The notes: a model not told the origin generated them from the letters alone. A stretch of DNA of 64,000 nucleotides from Primula veris (GCA_963682055.1 OY821750.1:9612501-9676500); one strand, 5' to 3'. Positions 11,787 to 22,069 are shown, numbered from the stretch's first letter. A program made the numbers and translations.

Positions 11787-12157
11787 ACAGCTCCCTGTCC
11801 GGAGTCGTTGCTAAGGACGAAGATGGCGTGGATCTCTTGTCGTTACGGGGGCTCCGGTCATTATGTTCTCGAGCTCGTCGGTGCAGATATGCCCATGCAT
11901 TGCTGTTTTATGACACGTGTGCAACCATTCATGGTTTTCTTACACGTGGACACGAGGCGCCGTCTCTGCCCCTTTGATTTCTACAACGTCATTAATGCTA
12001 AAACGGCTGGTGAGTGACATTTGGCAGATGGCCTCTACATGCTGTACACGTGGTGGACGTTGATTGGGTGGCGGAGGTTATTTGTGGGAGTTCGTGCGAG
12101 GAGCCGTTGCGTCTTTTCACCTTCTGGTAAATGTCTTTTCACCTTCCACTAGGGGCC

Positions 12158-12165
12158 TATAAATA
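12158..12165 (+). promoter_or_regulatory. TATA box of the antisense gene
   Basis: TATAAATA lies 118 bp upstream of the ATG at 12283, within GGCCTATAAATACCCCC. Initiation would be expected near 12190, giving a leader of about 90 nt that is rich in CTTTTTCC and TCTCTC words, as in many plant leaders. The LTR promoter region carries a very similar box on the minus strand (CTATAAATACCCC near 21720), so the two promoters may share ancestry or regulators. Confidence 0.6.
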
Positions 12166-12282
12166 CCCCCAGTGAAAACCATTTTTCACTTTTTCCAACT
12201 TCTCTCTACAAGATTCCACAGCAAACATTCTCTCCTTTTCTAGCCTCAGCAAATTTCACCTTCGAACACTCAAGCCAGAAAA

Positions 12283-14957
12283 ATGGTCATTAAACACGGA
12301 GCCGGCAAGGGCCCGATGGTTGCCCCTACTCCGCAGCGCTTGGCCGTGATGGCCAATGCGCTCCTATTCCGGGCTATGGTCCTCGACCCGTCCCTGAGCG
12401 TTGATAGCAACGATAGCAGCATCATGGTACGGACTCATGGGGACGACCTCGAAGAGTTCCGACAACTATGCGGGATCGGCGAAGGGTTCCGTCTTCGGAG
12501 GTGTCTGAACTCCGACGAGGTGAACGGGATCGTAGCGGATCCGAAGAGCATGGTGACGCTCTCTCTCTCGTCCCTTCTGTACGGGGGCACTCATCTCCCA
12601 ATCCCGGAGCTGCTGGCGGAGTTATGCGCCTGGACGCAAACTCTCCCTTGCCAGTGGCCTCTGCAAGCCCACCGGATCTGCGCCGGGATGGAGGCTCTGA
12701 ACGAGCTATTGGGCTCGACTCTACTGGAGCCATTAGGGTTAAGGGAGCTGCTCGCTTGTTATGAGTTTTTACAGAGCGAGCCTAGCTCCCAAGCCAAAAG
12801 CAGGCAGCCGTACCTGAGGTGTCGGTCGCACAACCAGCTTATCTTGGGTAACTCTGATTCGAATCGGGGTTACACCCAAGATGTAATCGTGGTGGAGGGT
12901 GACTGGCTCCGCCGTGATGACCTGATCCTCCCAACCAGACCGGGGAGGGTCTTAAGCAACAAAGAGAACAAAGCCACGGTGGCCGCGAGTCTAAGGGGTC
13001 TTGGGGAGCCGAATGTGAGGTCGATCGAGCTGGCCTTGAACTGGTGGGGTCCGGACGGGACCGACGCAGGCGCTCGCGACGCGGAGCGCCTGTTACTATG
13101 TGGCTCCCCCACAAGCTGTAAGGGGAATGAGTTCCTCTGGCCCCCTAGGACCTTCTGTCCCGTGGGGTACTCCCGGGAACGGTGGGAGAAGGAGAAGGGT
13201 TTTGAATCCACCCTCCCACCTAAGGCCATCAAAGAAGCTGAGGCCGAGGCTGGGGTTATGCCCGTGGCGAAGAAGGCGACGAAGCCGAAGCCAAGCAGCA
13301 GGGCGAAGGCCGTGGTGATTTCCTCCTTCGCTCCTGCGTCGTCCGGGGTTATGTTTGAAACCCGGCCTGATGGTACCGTCCTCCATTATAGGGAGGGGGC
13401 GGACGGTACCCGCAGCTATATCGACCAGCATGGGAAACCGTTGCTTGATGTCCCTCCCCTGAGTTCGAGGGCACCGGACACGATGGGCTTCTTTCGTCTG
13501 GAAGATAGTTCTCCTGAGGCCCCACCTACCGGGCCAGCCTTGGGCACCTCACGGACTTTGGTGAGTCAGCTTCCCTTCTTCCTTTCTTGAGCTTCACAGT
13601 TGACTAAATTTTGTAAAAAATTTTCTAACTCCTTTTCTTTATCTAAACCATGTAGGTTGTCCGTTCTGACGAGGAAGAGGAGGAGGTTGCCGCCGAGGCT
13701 GGGGGCGAGGAGGAGATTGCCGAGGCCAGAAGTGGCGAGGAGGCGGAGATTATTGAGCCCGAAGCTGGTGAGGGAGGTGTTGACGGGGTTAGGGACGAGG
13801 AGGTGGAAGAGGTGGAGGCTTTGGAGGAGGGGGTCGTCGGGACAAGGGACGACGAGGTGGTCGAGGTGGCTCCTCCAGATGCTAAGTCAAAGACCTTGGA
13901 GAGGTTGGGAGGTCTACTTGGGCAGGCGAGGCGTGAACGAGCCGCTCGCAAGGCCGAAGCTGACAAGAGGAAGAGGGAGGAGGCGAAGGCCCCTCGTGAG
14001 GCGAAGAAGGCCCGGACCGGGGAACCTGAGCCGAGGGAGGATGTTGCACCCATCCTGGAGCTTAGGGGGCCTGTGGTCGCTGCAGAAGAGCGAACGGTGT
14101 CATCCGTTCAGGCAAAGGGTCCGACGCCTAGCGCGTCAGGCTCAAGCTCAGGCTCAGGCTCCCCATTCCCAAGGATGCCTGTTCAGACTCCGGAGGAGGT
14201 CAAGGCAACGACCGGGGTTCGGAGCATAATGGAGGGCCATCCCTCTGCTGGCCTGCTTGCCCTGGCTGCGCTTCAGCAGCAGACTGTCGAGGCCGACCAA
14301 CGTGGTCGCGACCTTGCTTCTGCCATGATGTCAGCCATGGCCATGATCCCGCAGGTAAAACGTTGTTTTCGTTGTGCCATTGTCTTTCGTTTATTTCTTA
14401 AATTTTTGCTAAGTGTTTCTCTTCTTTTGTAGGCCTACTTGACGATGAACCAATACGTCTACCAGCAAGGGCAACTGGTGAGATCATGGGCTTCGAAGGC
14501 CGAGGCCAATGCTAAACGGGCCGAAGAAGCTCTGAAGAAGGCGGAAGAGGCCCAGAAAAGGGCGGAGAGGGCCGAGGGCCTCGTCGACTCCTTGGAGGCC
14601 AGGAGAGCTGAGGCCGCAAAAGCCGGTGCTGAGGCCGAGGAGCGTGCCCAAGCTGCGGTAGCGGCTCTGGAGGAGGTTGAAGCGAGCGTGGCCGATAAGG
14701 TCAAGGCCGCGGTCCAAGCCGCCGAGGCGGATATGAGCGCCGCCTTGGAGCTATCAACACAGAAGGACTTTAATTCCTTCTATGTTGATGGCTGGTCTGA
14801 GGCAGCGGCTTTCATGAGGGCGGGACCGGATCATCCGGTGTGGAACATAGAAAACATCTTGGTTCCCGTCCCCTCTGCTCCCATTCCCGAAGTGGTTCCC
14901 TTAACCCCTCGAGCCCTCTCGGAGGATGAAGCTGATGATGATGGGGGGGCTTCTTAG
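12283..14957 (+). CDS. Antisense gene (aORF) of the Tat/Retand element, three exons, 833 aa
   Basis: Exons are 12283-13560, 13656-14354 and 14433-14957. Both introns have GT-AG borders (GTGAGT with TGTAG; GTAAAA with TTGTAG) and both are phase 0, so 426, 233 and 174 codons join in frame. Residues 1-426 form a globular part containing ALNELLG and EGDWLRRDD. Exon 2 opens with a Glu/Asp-rich tract and later has a basic, NLS-like stretch (KRKREE, KKARTG). Exon 3 encodes an Ala/Glu/Lys heptad region, probably a coiled coil. The gene runs against gag-pol. Such antisense ORFs are known in Retand-type elements and resemble the family labelled putative gypsy-type transposon protein; the function is unknown. 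I infer a nuclear, self-associating protein. It could be a captured host gene, but its uninterrupted frame in a young element argues it is maintained. Confidence 0.8.
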
Positions 14958-15214
14958 GGCTTCTGTAGTTCTCTATTTTTGTTTTTGATGTAATCTTCTT
15001 TCTACACTTTAGCTTGTAATAGCTTCTCTTATGAAATGAAATGAAAAACAATTTTGGACTTGTCTTTTGTTTTTATTCTGTGTGTTTATCTCTGTTGTGT
15101 GTTTATTCATTATATATATGCTCCCAAATGAGGGGGCCCTTATGCTTCGGCGTTGGGGCGCTCATTTCATATACATCACAATTCGAGTTGGCACGTGTAG
15201 AAACACTTAAACAT
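14958..15214 (+). terminator. Probable 3' UTR and polyadenylation region of the antisense gene
   Basis: After the TAG at 14955-14957 the sequence becomes T-rich (TTTTTGTTTTTGATG) with TTGTAAT near 15015 and AATGAAATGAAAAAC near 15036. These are plant-like far- and near-upstream polyadenylation elements. The end point is inferred. Confidence 0.4.
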
Positions 15215-15656
15215 GAACCGGGGTGCCGTATAGGCTCGTGTTCTGAAACACTTGAGAGAATATTTAAATGAACTGAAAAATTCAAGTAAACAAGAACCGG
15301 GGTGCCGTATAGGCTCGTGTTCTGAAACACTTGAGAGAATATTTAAATGAACTGAAAAATTCAAGTAAACAAGAACCGGGGTGCCGTATAGGCTCGTGTT
15401 CTGAAACACTTGAGAGAATATTTAAATGAACTGAAAAATTCAAGTAAACAAGAACCGGGGTGCCGTATAGGCTCGTGTTCTGAAACACTTGAGAGAATAT
15501 TTAAATGAACTGAAAAATTCAAGTAAACAAGAACCGGGGTGCCGTATAGGCTCGTGTTCTGAAACACTTGAGAGAATATTTAAATGAACTGAAAAATTCA
15601 AGTAAACAAGAACCGGGGTGCCGTATAGGCTCGTGTTCTGAAACACTTAAGAGAAT
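15215..15656. repeat. 79-bp tandem array between the converging genes of the Tat element
   Basis: The unit begins GAACCGGGGTGCCGTATAGG. Unit starts lie at 15215, 15294, 15373, 15452, 15531 and 15610, the last one partial. The copies are nearly identical. The array separates the end of the antisense gene from the end of pol. Untranslated 3' regions of Tat/Ogre elements are known to carry such arrays, and these can seed satellite DNA. Open frames on the minus strand here are repeat translations. Confidence 0.95.
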
Positions 15657-15739
15657 TTATAACAACAGTTTTCATTTACAAAGCCCACAGGCACAAATTT
15701 ACATCACGTTCTCATTTACACAGACATAAAGGCCGAGGC

Positions 15740-18700
15740 CTACTGGTAGTACTTCCTTAGGTTGTTGACGTTCCAAGGTTGGTCCACCGGGACGTCGTTA
15801 GGAAGACGGCCCAACAGGTAGGCCCCGTTCCCTACCGCACCGAGGATTCGATAGGGGCCTTCCCAATTGGGGCCTAGCTTGCCGTCGGACTGTATCCTGG
15901 TGTTGTTGTTTACTTTTCGTAACACGAGGTCTTCGTCTTGGAAACGTCTGGCGTTCACTCTTTTGTTGTAAGAACGCCCCAGCTCGTTTTTATATTCGGC
16001 GTTACGGATGGCCGCAACCTCCCTTCTTTCTTCGGCGTAGTCCAGCTCTAGCCCCATCATCTTTTCATTAAGCCCGTTTTCCACCATGTCCGTCCTTAGA
16101 GAAGGAAGCCCGATTTCTAACGGGATGATGGCTTCCATTCCGTAAGTGAGGCTATAGGGTGTCTGTTGAGTGCCCCGTCTTCTCGTCGTTCGGTAGGCCC
16201 AAAGGACGTGATGCAGCTCTACAGCCCATCGTCCTTTGGACTCGTCTAGCCTCTTCTTGATTCCGTCGAGCACGGTCTTGTTTGATACCTCGGCTTGCCC
16301 GTTGCATTGGGGGTACGATGGGGTCGAATAGTAGTTCTTGATGTGATATTTTGCATACATCGCTTTTAATTTGACCCCGGTGAACTGTCCCCCATTGTCC
16401 GCGACGATCGAGTAGGGGATTCCGAATCTGGTGATCACGTCTCTCCAGAGGAAACGTATCACTTCGGCCTCTGTGATTTTCGCTAAGGCCACGGCCTCCA
16501 CCCACTTTGAGAAGTAATCGGTGACCATGAGGAGGAACTTCTTCCCCCCCGGGGCCACGGGGAATGGTCCGACGATATCCATGCCCCACTGCGCAAAGGG
16601 CCAGGGCGAGGTCACGCTGCTCATTTTTTGCGCCGGGGCATGGGGTATGGGTGCGTACTTCTGACACTTCTCGCACCTGAGTACGAAAGCTTTGGCGTCC
16701 TTCTGCATGAGGGGCCACCAATATCCGTGGGTCAAGGCTCGGTTGGCCAGCGATCTGCCCCCGGTATGGCTCCCACATGTTCCTTCGTGGATTTCCTCCA
16801 TGACCCTCATTACCATGTCGGGGTGGACGCAGAGTAAGTAGGGGCCAGAGAACGATCTTTTATAGAGCTTTTCGTTGGGAGCTACCCAGAATCCCAGTGC
16901 CGTTCTTCTTACTTTCTCGGCTTCCTTCTTGTCATTAGGAAGATCACCGGAGCGATGGTATTCGATTATGGGGTCCATCCAGCTCGGCTCCGGCGGGAGG
17001 TCAGTCACCATGTTAATTGTTGCCTTAGCCTCGATGCTGGGCGAAGGGACATATTCTATGGTGATGACTCTCTCTTTCTTATCACTCGTGACCGAGGCTA
17101 GGGTCGCTAGTGCATCGGCGTGGGTGTTCTCGTTTCTATTGATGTTGACGATTTCTTGGCATTCGAAACTTTGGAGTATTCCGGAAGCGACAGCCACGTA
17201 GCTGGCCATTCTGTCGTCCTTCGTCTGAAATTCACCACTGATTTGGCTGCTGACTAATTGAGAGTCCGTATGCACCAGTATCTTCTTGATTCCGAGGCTT
17301 CGGGCCATTTTTAAGCCGGCGATAACGGCCTCATATTCGGCCTCGTTATTGGTGGCTCTGAAGCCAAGTTGGATTGACTTCTCGATCACATCCCCTCGTG
17401 GAGATCGGAGCACGACGCCGAGGCCGGACCCTTTCTTATTTGCAGCTCCATCCGCGTGCAAGGTCCAGGTCTCGGGGGCACAACCTATGATGTCGGGGCG
17501 TCGAGTCGTCCCAGTAAATTCTGCCACGAAGTCGGCCAGGGCCTGTCCCTTGACGGACGTTCGCGGCGCATAGCTGATGTCGTAGGCGTTCAGGTGGCAG
17601 GCCCACTTCATCATTCGTCGAGAGAGATCCCCCTTTTGAAGTATTTCTCGCACAGGCTGGTCAGTATAGACCACAATGCTGTGTGCAGAGAAATAGTGAG
17701 CAAGTTTTCGTGAGGCCACGACGAGGGCTAGGACGAGTTTTTCCAAAGGCATATACCTAGCCTCGGCATCGAGGAGAGTTTTGCTCACGTAATAGATAGG
17801 TCTTTGCTCCCGGTCGAGTTCCTTGATGAGGACGGCGCTGACGGCTATCTCGGACACGGCGAGGTACAGGGTAAGGACATCGCCTGGGTCCGGCTTGGTT
17901 AGAAGGGGCGGGCTTCCGAGGTAGTCCGCCAGCTCGATGAACGCACGCCGACATTCATCGTTCCATTCGAATTTCTTTTGAGCCTTTAAGGCCGTGAAGA
18001 ACGGCTTGCATCGGTCCCCGAACCGGGCAATAAATCGGTTGAGGGCAGCGGCCATCCCGGCTAGCTTTTGTATGTCCTTTCTCTTTTCAGGTGTTTTCAA
18101 ATTTTTCAAAGCAGAGATCTGGGACGGGTTCGCTTCGATGCCGCGGTAGGTCACCATGAACCCCAGGAATTTGCCGGCGCCTACCCCGAAGGCACATTTA
18201 GAGGCGTTCAGCTTCAGGTCATGCCTTCGTATTGTTTCGAACACCTCTCTTAGGTCGGACAGGTGGTCCCTCTCCTGGGTGCTTTTTACCACCATGTCGT
18301 CAATATAGACCTCCATGGTTCGGCCTATGTTCTTAGAGAATATCTTGGTGACCATTCTCTGATAGGTCGCCCCGGCGTTCTTGAGTCCGAAGGGCATCAC
18401 CTTGTAGCAGTAATTTCCCCTTGGGGTGATGAAGGCAGTCTTTTCTTGGTCGGCCTCCGACATAGGTATTTGATGGTAGCCGGAGCAGGCATCCAGGAAG
18501 CTCATTCTGGCGGCCCCGGCCGTAGAGTCCACTATTTGATCGATTTTGGGCAAGGGGAAAGGATCCTTTGGACAGGCCTTGTTGAGGCTCGTATAATCGA
18601 TGCACACCCTCAATTTTCCGTTCTTTTTGGGGACCACTACGGGATTGGCGAGCCATCTGGGGTAATAAATCTCCCTGATGGCCCCGGCCAGCAGAAGCTT

Positions 18701-20200
18701 CTCTACTTCCTCGTTTATGGCATCGGCATGCTCTGGACTGACACGGCGCCCCTTTTGCATCACGGGCTTGGCATCCGGGTTGACGTTTAATCGGTGGCAA
18801 GCGAGGTCGGAACTGATGCCTGGCATCTCGCTTGGACCCCATGCAAAATTGTCGAGGTGTTGGATAAGGAGTTCGACGAGGTCGGTGACCTCTGGTTTGG
18901 TAAGCTTCGCCCCCACCATAAAAAAGTGGTCCTCGTCATACCCCGGGATTTGGATTTTCAGCAGTCCCTCCTCCACCTTGTCTTCGGCCTCAGGCCCCAT
19001 CTTTTTGTTTAGTTCCCTCAGCAGCTTAGGGTCCTCTGCCTCAATGTTCATGGCACTTTGGGCCGGCACCATCTTTTTGCCGGAATACACGGCCATGGCA
19101 CAGCTGCGTGAGACTTTCTGATTTCCTGAGATGGTTTCCACACCAGAATCAGTTGGATACTTAACCTTTTGGTGTAAGGTGGAGGAGATTCCATCTACTC
19201 CATGGAGCCACGGGCGCCCAAATATCACGTTGTAAACAGAGGGGACGTTCACCACCGTGAACTCCACGCCCATAACTTTCGTACCAGTCTTCACGGGCAA
19301 GGTTATGTTTCCTTTGGGCCGGACCGCCTCTGAGTTGAATCCGTACAGGGGAGGGACGTCGGTTTCCAACTGTTCCTCCTTGAGTCCCATCTTTCGAAAG
19401 AGGTCTTCAAAGAGTATATTGACCGACGCTCCTTGATCAAAGAGGATCCGTCCTACTGCGCATAGGCCTATCTGTGCCGAGATAACGAGGGCATCAGTGT
19501 GGGGCACGTCCACCCCCACCAGGTCGAAGTCAGTGAAGCTTACGTCCGGCTTGGAATTGCGCTTAAACTTTTTCCGAGGGCTTGAGCTTTCTGCGAGGCA
19601 GACGTACTGCTTCATCAATGCTTCCCGTGCTGAGGTTCTTTCAGCCCCATTCTGGATTGGCCTTTTGGGCCCAGAATGAATGACATGACAGATCATCACC
19701 GGTGGGGGGAGGTCCCGCTGCCTCTCTTCAACCCCTTCTCCATCTCGATCGGACTCCCTCCGTGATTCGACATATTTATCCATCAGGCCATCCCGGACCC
19801 ATCCCTCGAGCCTGGCCCTCAGGCCATGGCACTCGTTGGTGTGGTGGCCTCGACCCCTGTGATATTCGCAGATTTTGTCGTTAGGCCCTGGGGCCGGCTC
19901 GTTCCGTAGTGGGAGAGGCCAAGAGAAGAAAGGTTCGTTCTCAATCTTGTTAAGAAGGTCGACAAGAGGTAGGCGAAAGGTGGTGGAGTAGGCAGCGCCC
20001 GACCCCGATGCGAGAGGGGTTTGATGCCCCGGTCGGTGGTCCTCTTTTCTTCTTTTAGGGGCCGGTGGTGGGTTTCTTCCCATTCGTGGTCGCTCCATCC
20101 TTTCCGCTATGGGCCAATTTCTTCGAGGGCTCGTTGCGACGAACCGATCCCTTGGCTGATCGATAAGGGCTACGGAATGCGTTGCCCCAGCGGACCTCAT
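15740..20200 (-). CDS. pol: Pol polyprotein of the Tat element (protease, RT, two RNases H, integrase)
   Basis: 1,486 aa from the first Met; the open frame starts at 20242, directly after the gag stop. Domains in order: the C-terminal part of gag with a zinc-knuckle variant CEYHRGRGHHTNEC at residue 111; an aspartic protease with FDQGAS (Asp about 255; DSG or DTG is usual, so Q is a variant); reverse transcriptase with YIDDMV; a Ty3-type RNase H (VVYTDQP); a second RNase H with its own catalytic set (HADGAA, NNEAEYEA, HTDSQL, HADALA); and integrase with the HHCC finger and the D,D-35-E residues in DIVGPF, VADNGGQF and GQAEVSNKT. The second RNase H marks the Tat lineage. No frameshift is visible. 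It makes the cDNA and inserts it. Confidence 0.95.
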   Translation of the reverse strand: MRSAGATHSVALIDQPRDRFVATSPRRNWPIAERMERPRMGRNPPPAPKRRKEDHRPGHQTPLASGSGAAYSTTFRLPLVDLLNKIENEPFFSWPLPLRNEPAPGPNDKICEYHRGRGHHTNECHGLRARLEGWVRDGLMDKYVESRRESDRDGEGVEERQRDLPPPVMICHVIHSGPKRPIQNGAERTSAREALMKQYVCLAESSSPRKKFKRNSKPDVSFTDFDLVGVDVPHTDALVISAQIGLCAVGRILFDQGASVNILFEDLFRKMGLKEEQLETDVPPLYGFNSEAVRPKGNITLPVKTGTKVMGVEFTVVNVPSVYNVIFGRPWLHGVDGISSTLHQKVKYPTDSGVETISGNQKVSRSCAMAVYSGKKMVPAQSAMNIEAEDPKLLRELNKKMGPEAEDKVEEGLLKIQIPGYDEDHFFMVGAKLTKPEVTDLVELLIQHLDNFAWGPSEMPGISSDLACHRLNVNPDAKPVMQKGRRVSPEHADAINEEVEKLLLAGAIREIYYPRWLANPVVVPKKNGKLRVCIDYTSLNKACPKDPFPLPKIDQIVDSTAGAARMSFLDACSGYHQIPMSEADQEKTAFITPRGNYCYKVMPFGLKNAGATYQRMVTKIFSKNIGRTMEVYIDDMVVKSTQERDHLSDLREVFETIRRHDLKLNASKCAFGVGAGKFLGFMVTYRGIEANPSQISALKNLKTPEKRKDIQKLAGMAAALNRFIARFGDRCKPFFTALKAQKKFEWNDECRRAFIELADYLGSPPLLTKPDPGDVLTLYLAVSEIAVSAVLIKELDREQRPIYYVSKTLLDAEARYMPLEKLVLALVVASRKLAHYFSAHSIVVYTDQPVREILQKGDLSRRMMKWACHLNAYDISYAPRTSVKGQALADFVAEFTGTTRRPDIIGCAPETWTLHADGAANKKGSGLGVVLRSPRGDVIEKSIQLGFRATNNEAEYEAVIAGLKMARSLGIKKILVHTDSQLVSSQISGEFQTKDDRMASYVAVASGILQSFECQEIVNINRNENTHADALATLASVTSDKKERVITIEYVPSPSIEAKATINMVTDLPPEPSWMDPIIEYHRSGDLPNDKKEAEKVRRTALGFWVAPNEKLYKRSFSGPYLLCVHPDMVMRVMEEIHEGTCGSHTGGRSLANRALTHGYWWPLMQKDAKAFVLRCEKCQKYAPIPHAPAQKMSSVTSPWPFAQWGMDIVGPFPVAPGGKKFLLMVTDYFSKWVEAVALAKITEAEVIRFLWRDVITRFGIPYSIVADNGGQFTGVKLKAMYAKYHIKNYYSTPSYPQCNGQAEVSNKTVLDGIKKRLDESKGRWAVELHHVLWAYRTTRRRGTQQTPYSLTYGMEAIIPLEIGLPSLRTDMVENGLNEKMMGLELDYAEERREVAAIRNAEYKNELGRSYNKRVNARRFQDEDLVLRKVNNNTRIQSDGKLGPNWEGPYRILGAVGNGAYLLGRLPNDVPVDQPWNVNNLRKYYQ

Positions 20201-20242
20201 GTCCTTCTCTATGTCGATATGCTGTTTTATGAGGGACCTCAG

Positions 20243-21319
20243 TTAAGGAACAGAGTTGGGGGGGGTTGCGATCATCTCGTTTCGGATCCTGCTCCCAACT
20301 ACCATGTTTTTCCTAAAGGCAGCTATGGCGGTGGAGTCGGGACAGTCTGCGCATTCGGCATGCTTCAGCCAAAACCGACTATCATAATTCTCGAGGGTCT
20401 CTTTAGATTGGACCCTCACTTGATAGAGTTGCTCCGGCTGGGCAGCTCTCTCTTTCAAGTTTATGAATCGGTGTGCAAAGTCATAGGCTAGGTCGTCCCA
20501 ACAGTGGATAGAATTGGCGGGCAGGGACTGGAACCACTTACTAGCGAGCCTTCCCAGGCTGGCGGGAAAGCACCTGCACATTAATTGGTCAAGGTGTGAC
20601 CAATGGTTCATCTGATATCGGTAGTGTCGGAGATGAGCCTCTGGATCAGAGTCCGCGTTGAAGGTCTGGAGGATAGGGGCGATAAAGTTCCGGGGGGGGA
20701 CACTGTATTCAATCTCGTCCGAGAACGGGGTGCTGCGGGTAGAGGCCACGATTTTCAACGCTGCCTCACCAGCTGCATCGTGCCGTCCTCGTCGGCCACG
20801 TCTCCGTGTCCGAGGTGGCTTATCGGTACGGGCGTGACTAGATTCTGGCCGTGAGTCCCGACTGCCATCCTGCCAACGGAGCCGTGAATGTATACTCCGC
20901 TCGTTATCGCGGCGAGAATTTCCTTCTTGGGAATGCTCCGACTCCGCACCCCTAGCCGGCTCCCTGGGAGTCTCTAGGGGGGGTCGTCGGAGGGGTCCCA
21001 ACCTGGACATCACGCTTTTAACGGGGACAGGAACCGATTTGTCTTGGCTCGCGCCTTGAGCGGGCTCGGGTTCCGGCTCCATCAGCGAGGCTATCAAGGC
21101 TTTCTGGGCCGCAAGAGCGACGAGCTCTTTTTGGTGAATATCGATCATCATCTCTGTCAGCTCGGCACGCGATCGGGGTGCAGGAGCTGTTGCGGTCAGG
21201 GGAACGGGCTCCCTGGTAGATGTGGTCCTAGGGGTCTCATCAAAAGAAAGCGTTCTTGGCATCCCAAGAACGTGGGGGGGTCGAGACGATGGAGTGTCAA
21301 ATCGGTTATTGCCAAACAT
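20243..21319 (-). CDS. gag: Gag capsid protein of the Tat element
   Basis: 358 aa. Residues 1-200 are proline-, arginine- and serine-rich; a retrotransposon gag capsid domain follows (ADSDPEAHLRHYRYQM, then FPASLGRLASKWFQSLP). It ends with TAA at 20243-20245. The next codon continues in the same frame into pol, so a single in-frame stop separates the two. That stop could be a leaky codon regulating the gag:pol ratio or a recent nonsense change. Most Tat elements have one fused gag-pol frame. The ATG at 21319 lies 64 bp from the LTR, which leaves room for only a short leader. Confidence 0.9.
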   Translation of the reverse strand: MFGNNRFDTPSSRPPHVLGMPRTLSFDETPRTTSTREPVPLTATAPAPRSRAELTEMMIDIHQKELVALAAQKALIASLMEPEPEPAQGASQDKSVPVPVKSVMSRLGPLRRPPLETPREPARGAESEHSQEGNSRRDNERSIHSRLRWQDGSRDSRPESSHARTDKPPRTRRRGRRGRHDAAGEAALKIVASTRSTPFSDEIEYSVPPRNFIAPILQTFNADSDPEAHLRHYRYQMNHWSHLDQLMCRCFPASLGRLASKWFQSLPANSIHCWDDLAYDFAHRFINLKERAAQPEQLYQVRVQSKETLENYDSRFWLKHAECADCPDSTAIAAFRKNMVVGSRIRNEMIATPPNSVP

Positions 21320-21363
21320 GTTTCTTTTAAGGACGGGGAGTCGAAGCTAACGCGCTACAAAAT

Positions 21364-21383
21364 TTCCCACAGACGGCGCCTAT
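21364..21383 (-). other. Putative primer-binding site of the Tat element
   Basis: Read on the minus strand, two bases after the LTR end CTCGCCA comes AGGCGCCGTCTGTGGG. A GGCGCCGT-type core next to the 5' LTR is common in Tat and Athila elements. The tRNA used is not certain from sequence alone. Confidence 0.5.
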
Positions 21384-22069
21384 TGGCGAGCTTGATTTTC
21401 TTCCCAAGCTCGGCTTAATCAATTTCGCGTTGGCTCCGATCTTCCGAGGTGGTAAGGTAGGCTCCGGTTGTCAGGTCATCTTCGTGCCTGCACAAGGAAC
21501 GAACAGGGGCCCGGGGTTGTTGCCGGGTTTTCCCTCTCCGACGATCAAGTCAGTATCGATGTTAACTGAAGGTAGGAATATAATAAAGGGTAATGGACCG
21601 GGCCGGTTACAGGTCGGTTTATTGATTGGTACAGATAATGTTCAGGGGGTCCGGGTTGTTTAAGCTTTATCTCTCCTCTCTCTATTTGTGCGTCCCCCCC
21701 TAAGTAGGATTAGGGGGGGTATTTATAGTGAGGTTCAGAGGTGTATTAACCCTTGGATCACTGTACTGTAGGATGCTGATCCAACGGCGTCAGTCATTTA
21801 TGACTCTGACAAGAGTACTGTCCTTAACCGGGGCCCACAGGAGGTGTCCTGTGATTGGGCCACGTCGGTGAAACGTCAGGGGGGGGGTCCCCCAAGGGAG
21901 CAGCAGCATTAATTGGGGAAGCGTACGTGACACGCTTCTTAAGGCCGGCCTCAACACGGCTCAGCCTTCTAATCCGGGGCGTCGCATCCTTCAGGGTTGA
22001 TGGGGCCCGGACGGCCCGCTTTGGGGGCGTTATTGCCCCGGACGAGGGGATGCTGACATTCCCTCGCCA
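21384..22069 (-). repeat. Right LTR (5' LTR in sense) of the Tat element
   Basis: 686 bp, TGGCGAG to CTCGCCA, followed by the target duplication AAATT. Read on the minus strand it contains CTATAAATACCCC near 21720, the likely promoter of the gag-pol transcript. Confidence 0.95.

Larger units (their letters stand above)
11098..22069 (-). mobile_element. Complete Ty3/gypsy retrotransposon, Tat group, Retand-like
   Basis: This is a 10,972-bp element with its sense strand on minus. LTRs of 689 bp (left) and 686 bp (right) begin TGGCGAG and end CTCGCCA, and the target duplication AAATT flanks it (11093-11097 and 22070-22074). In the sense direction it carries a 5' LTR, a primer-binding region, gag, pol, a 79-bp tandem array, a three-exon gene on the opposite strand, and a 3' LTR. 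Pol has two RNase H domains, as known for the Tat lineage, and the antisense gene between pol and the 3' LTR is known from Retand-type members. I see one substitution between the LTRs plus a G-run length change (12 against 9), so insertion was recent. Confidence 0.93.

Noticed and set aside
12422..13431. Several minus-strand frames of 91-120 aa across the antisense gene
   Set aside because: GC-rich shadows of the plus-strand exons; no homology features.
13600..14229. Arg-rich 209-aa frame overlapping exon 2 of the antisense gene
   Set aside because: Out of frame with the spliced product; the Glu-rich exon read in another frame gives Arg-rich sequence.
15215..15656. CRISPR-like regular repeats
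   Set aside because: The units are contiguous with no unique spacers, and the context is a plant retrotransposon.
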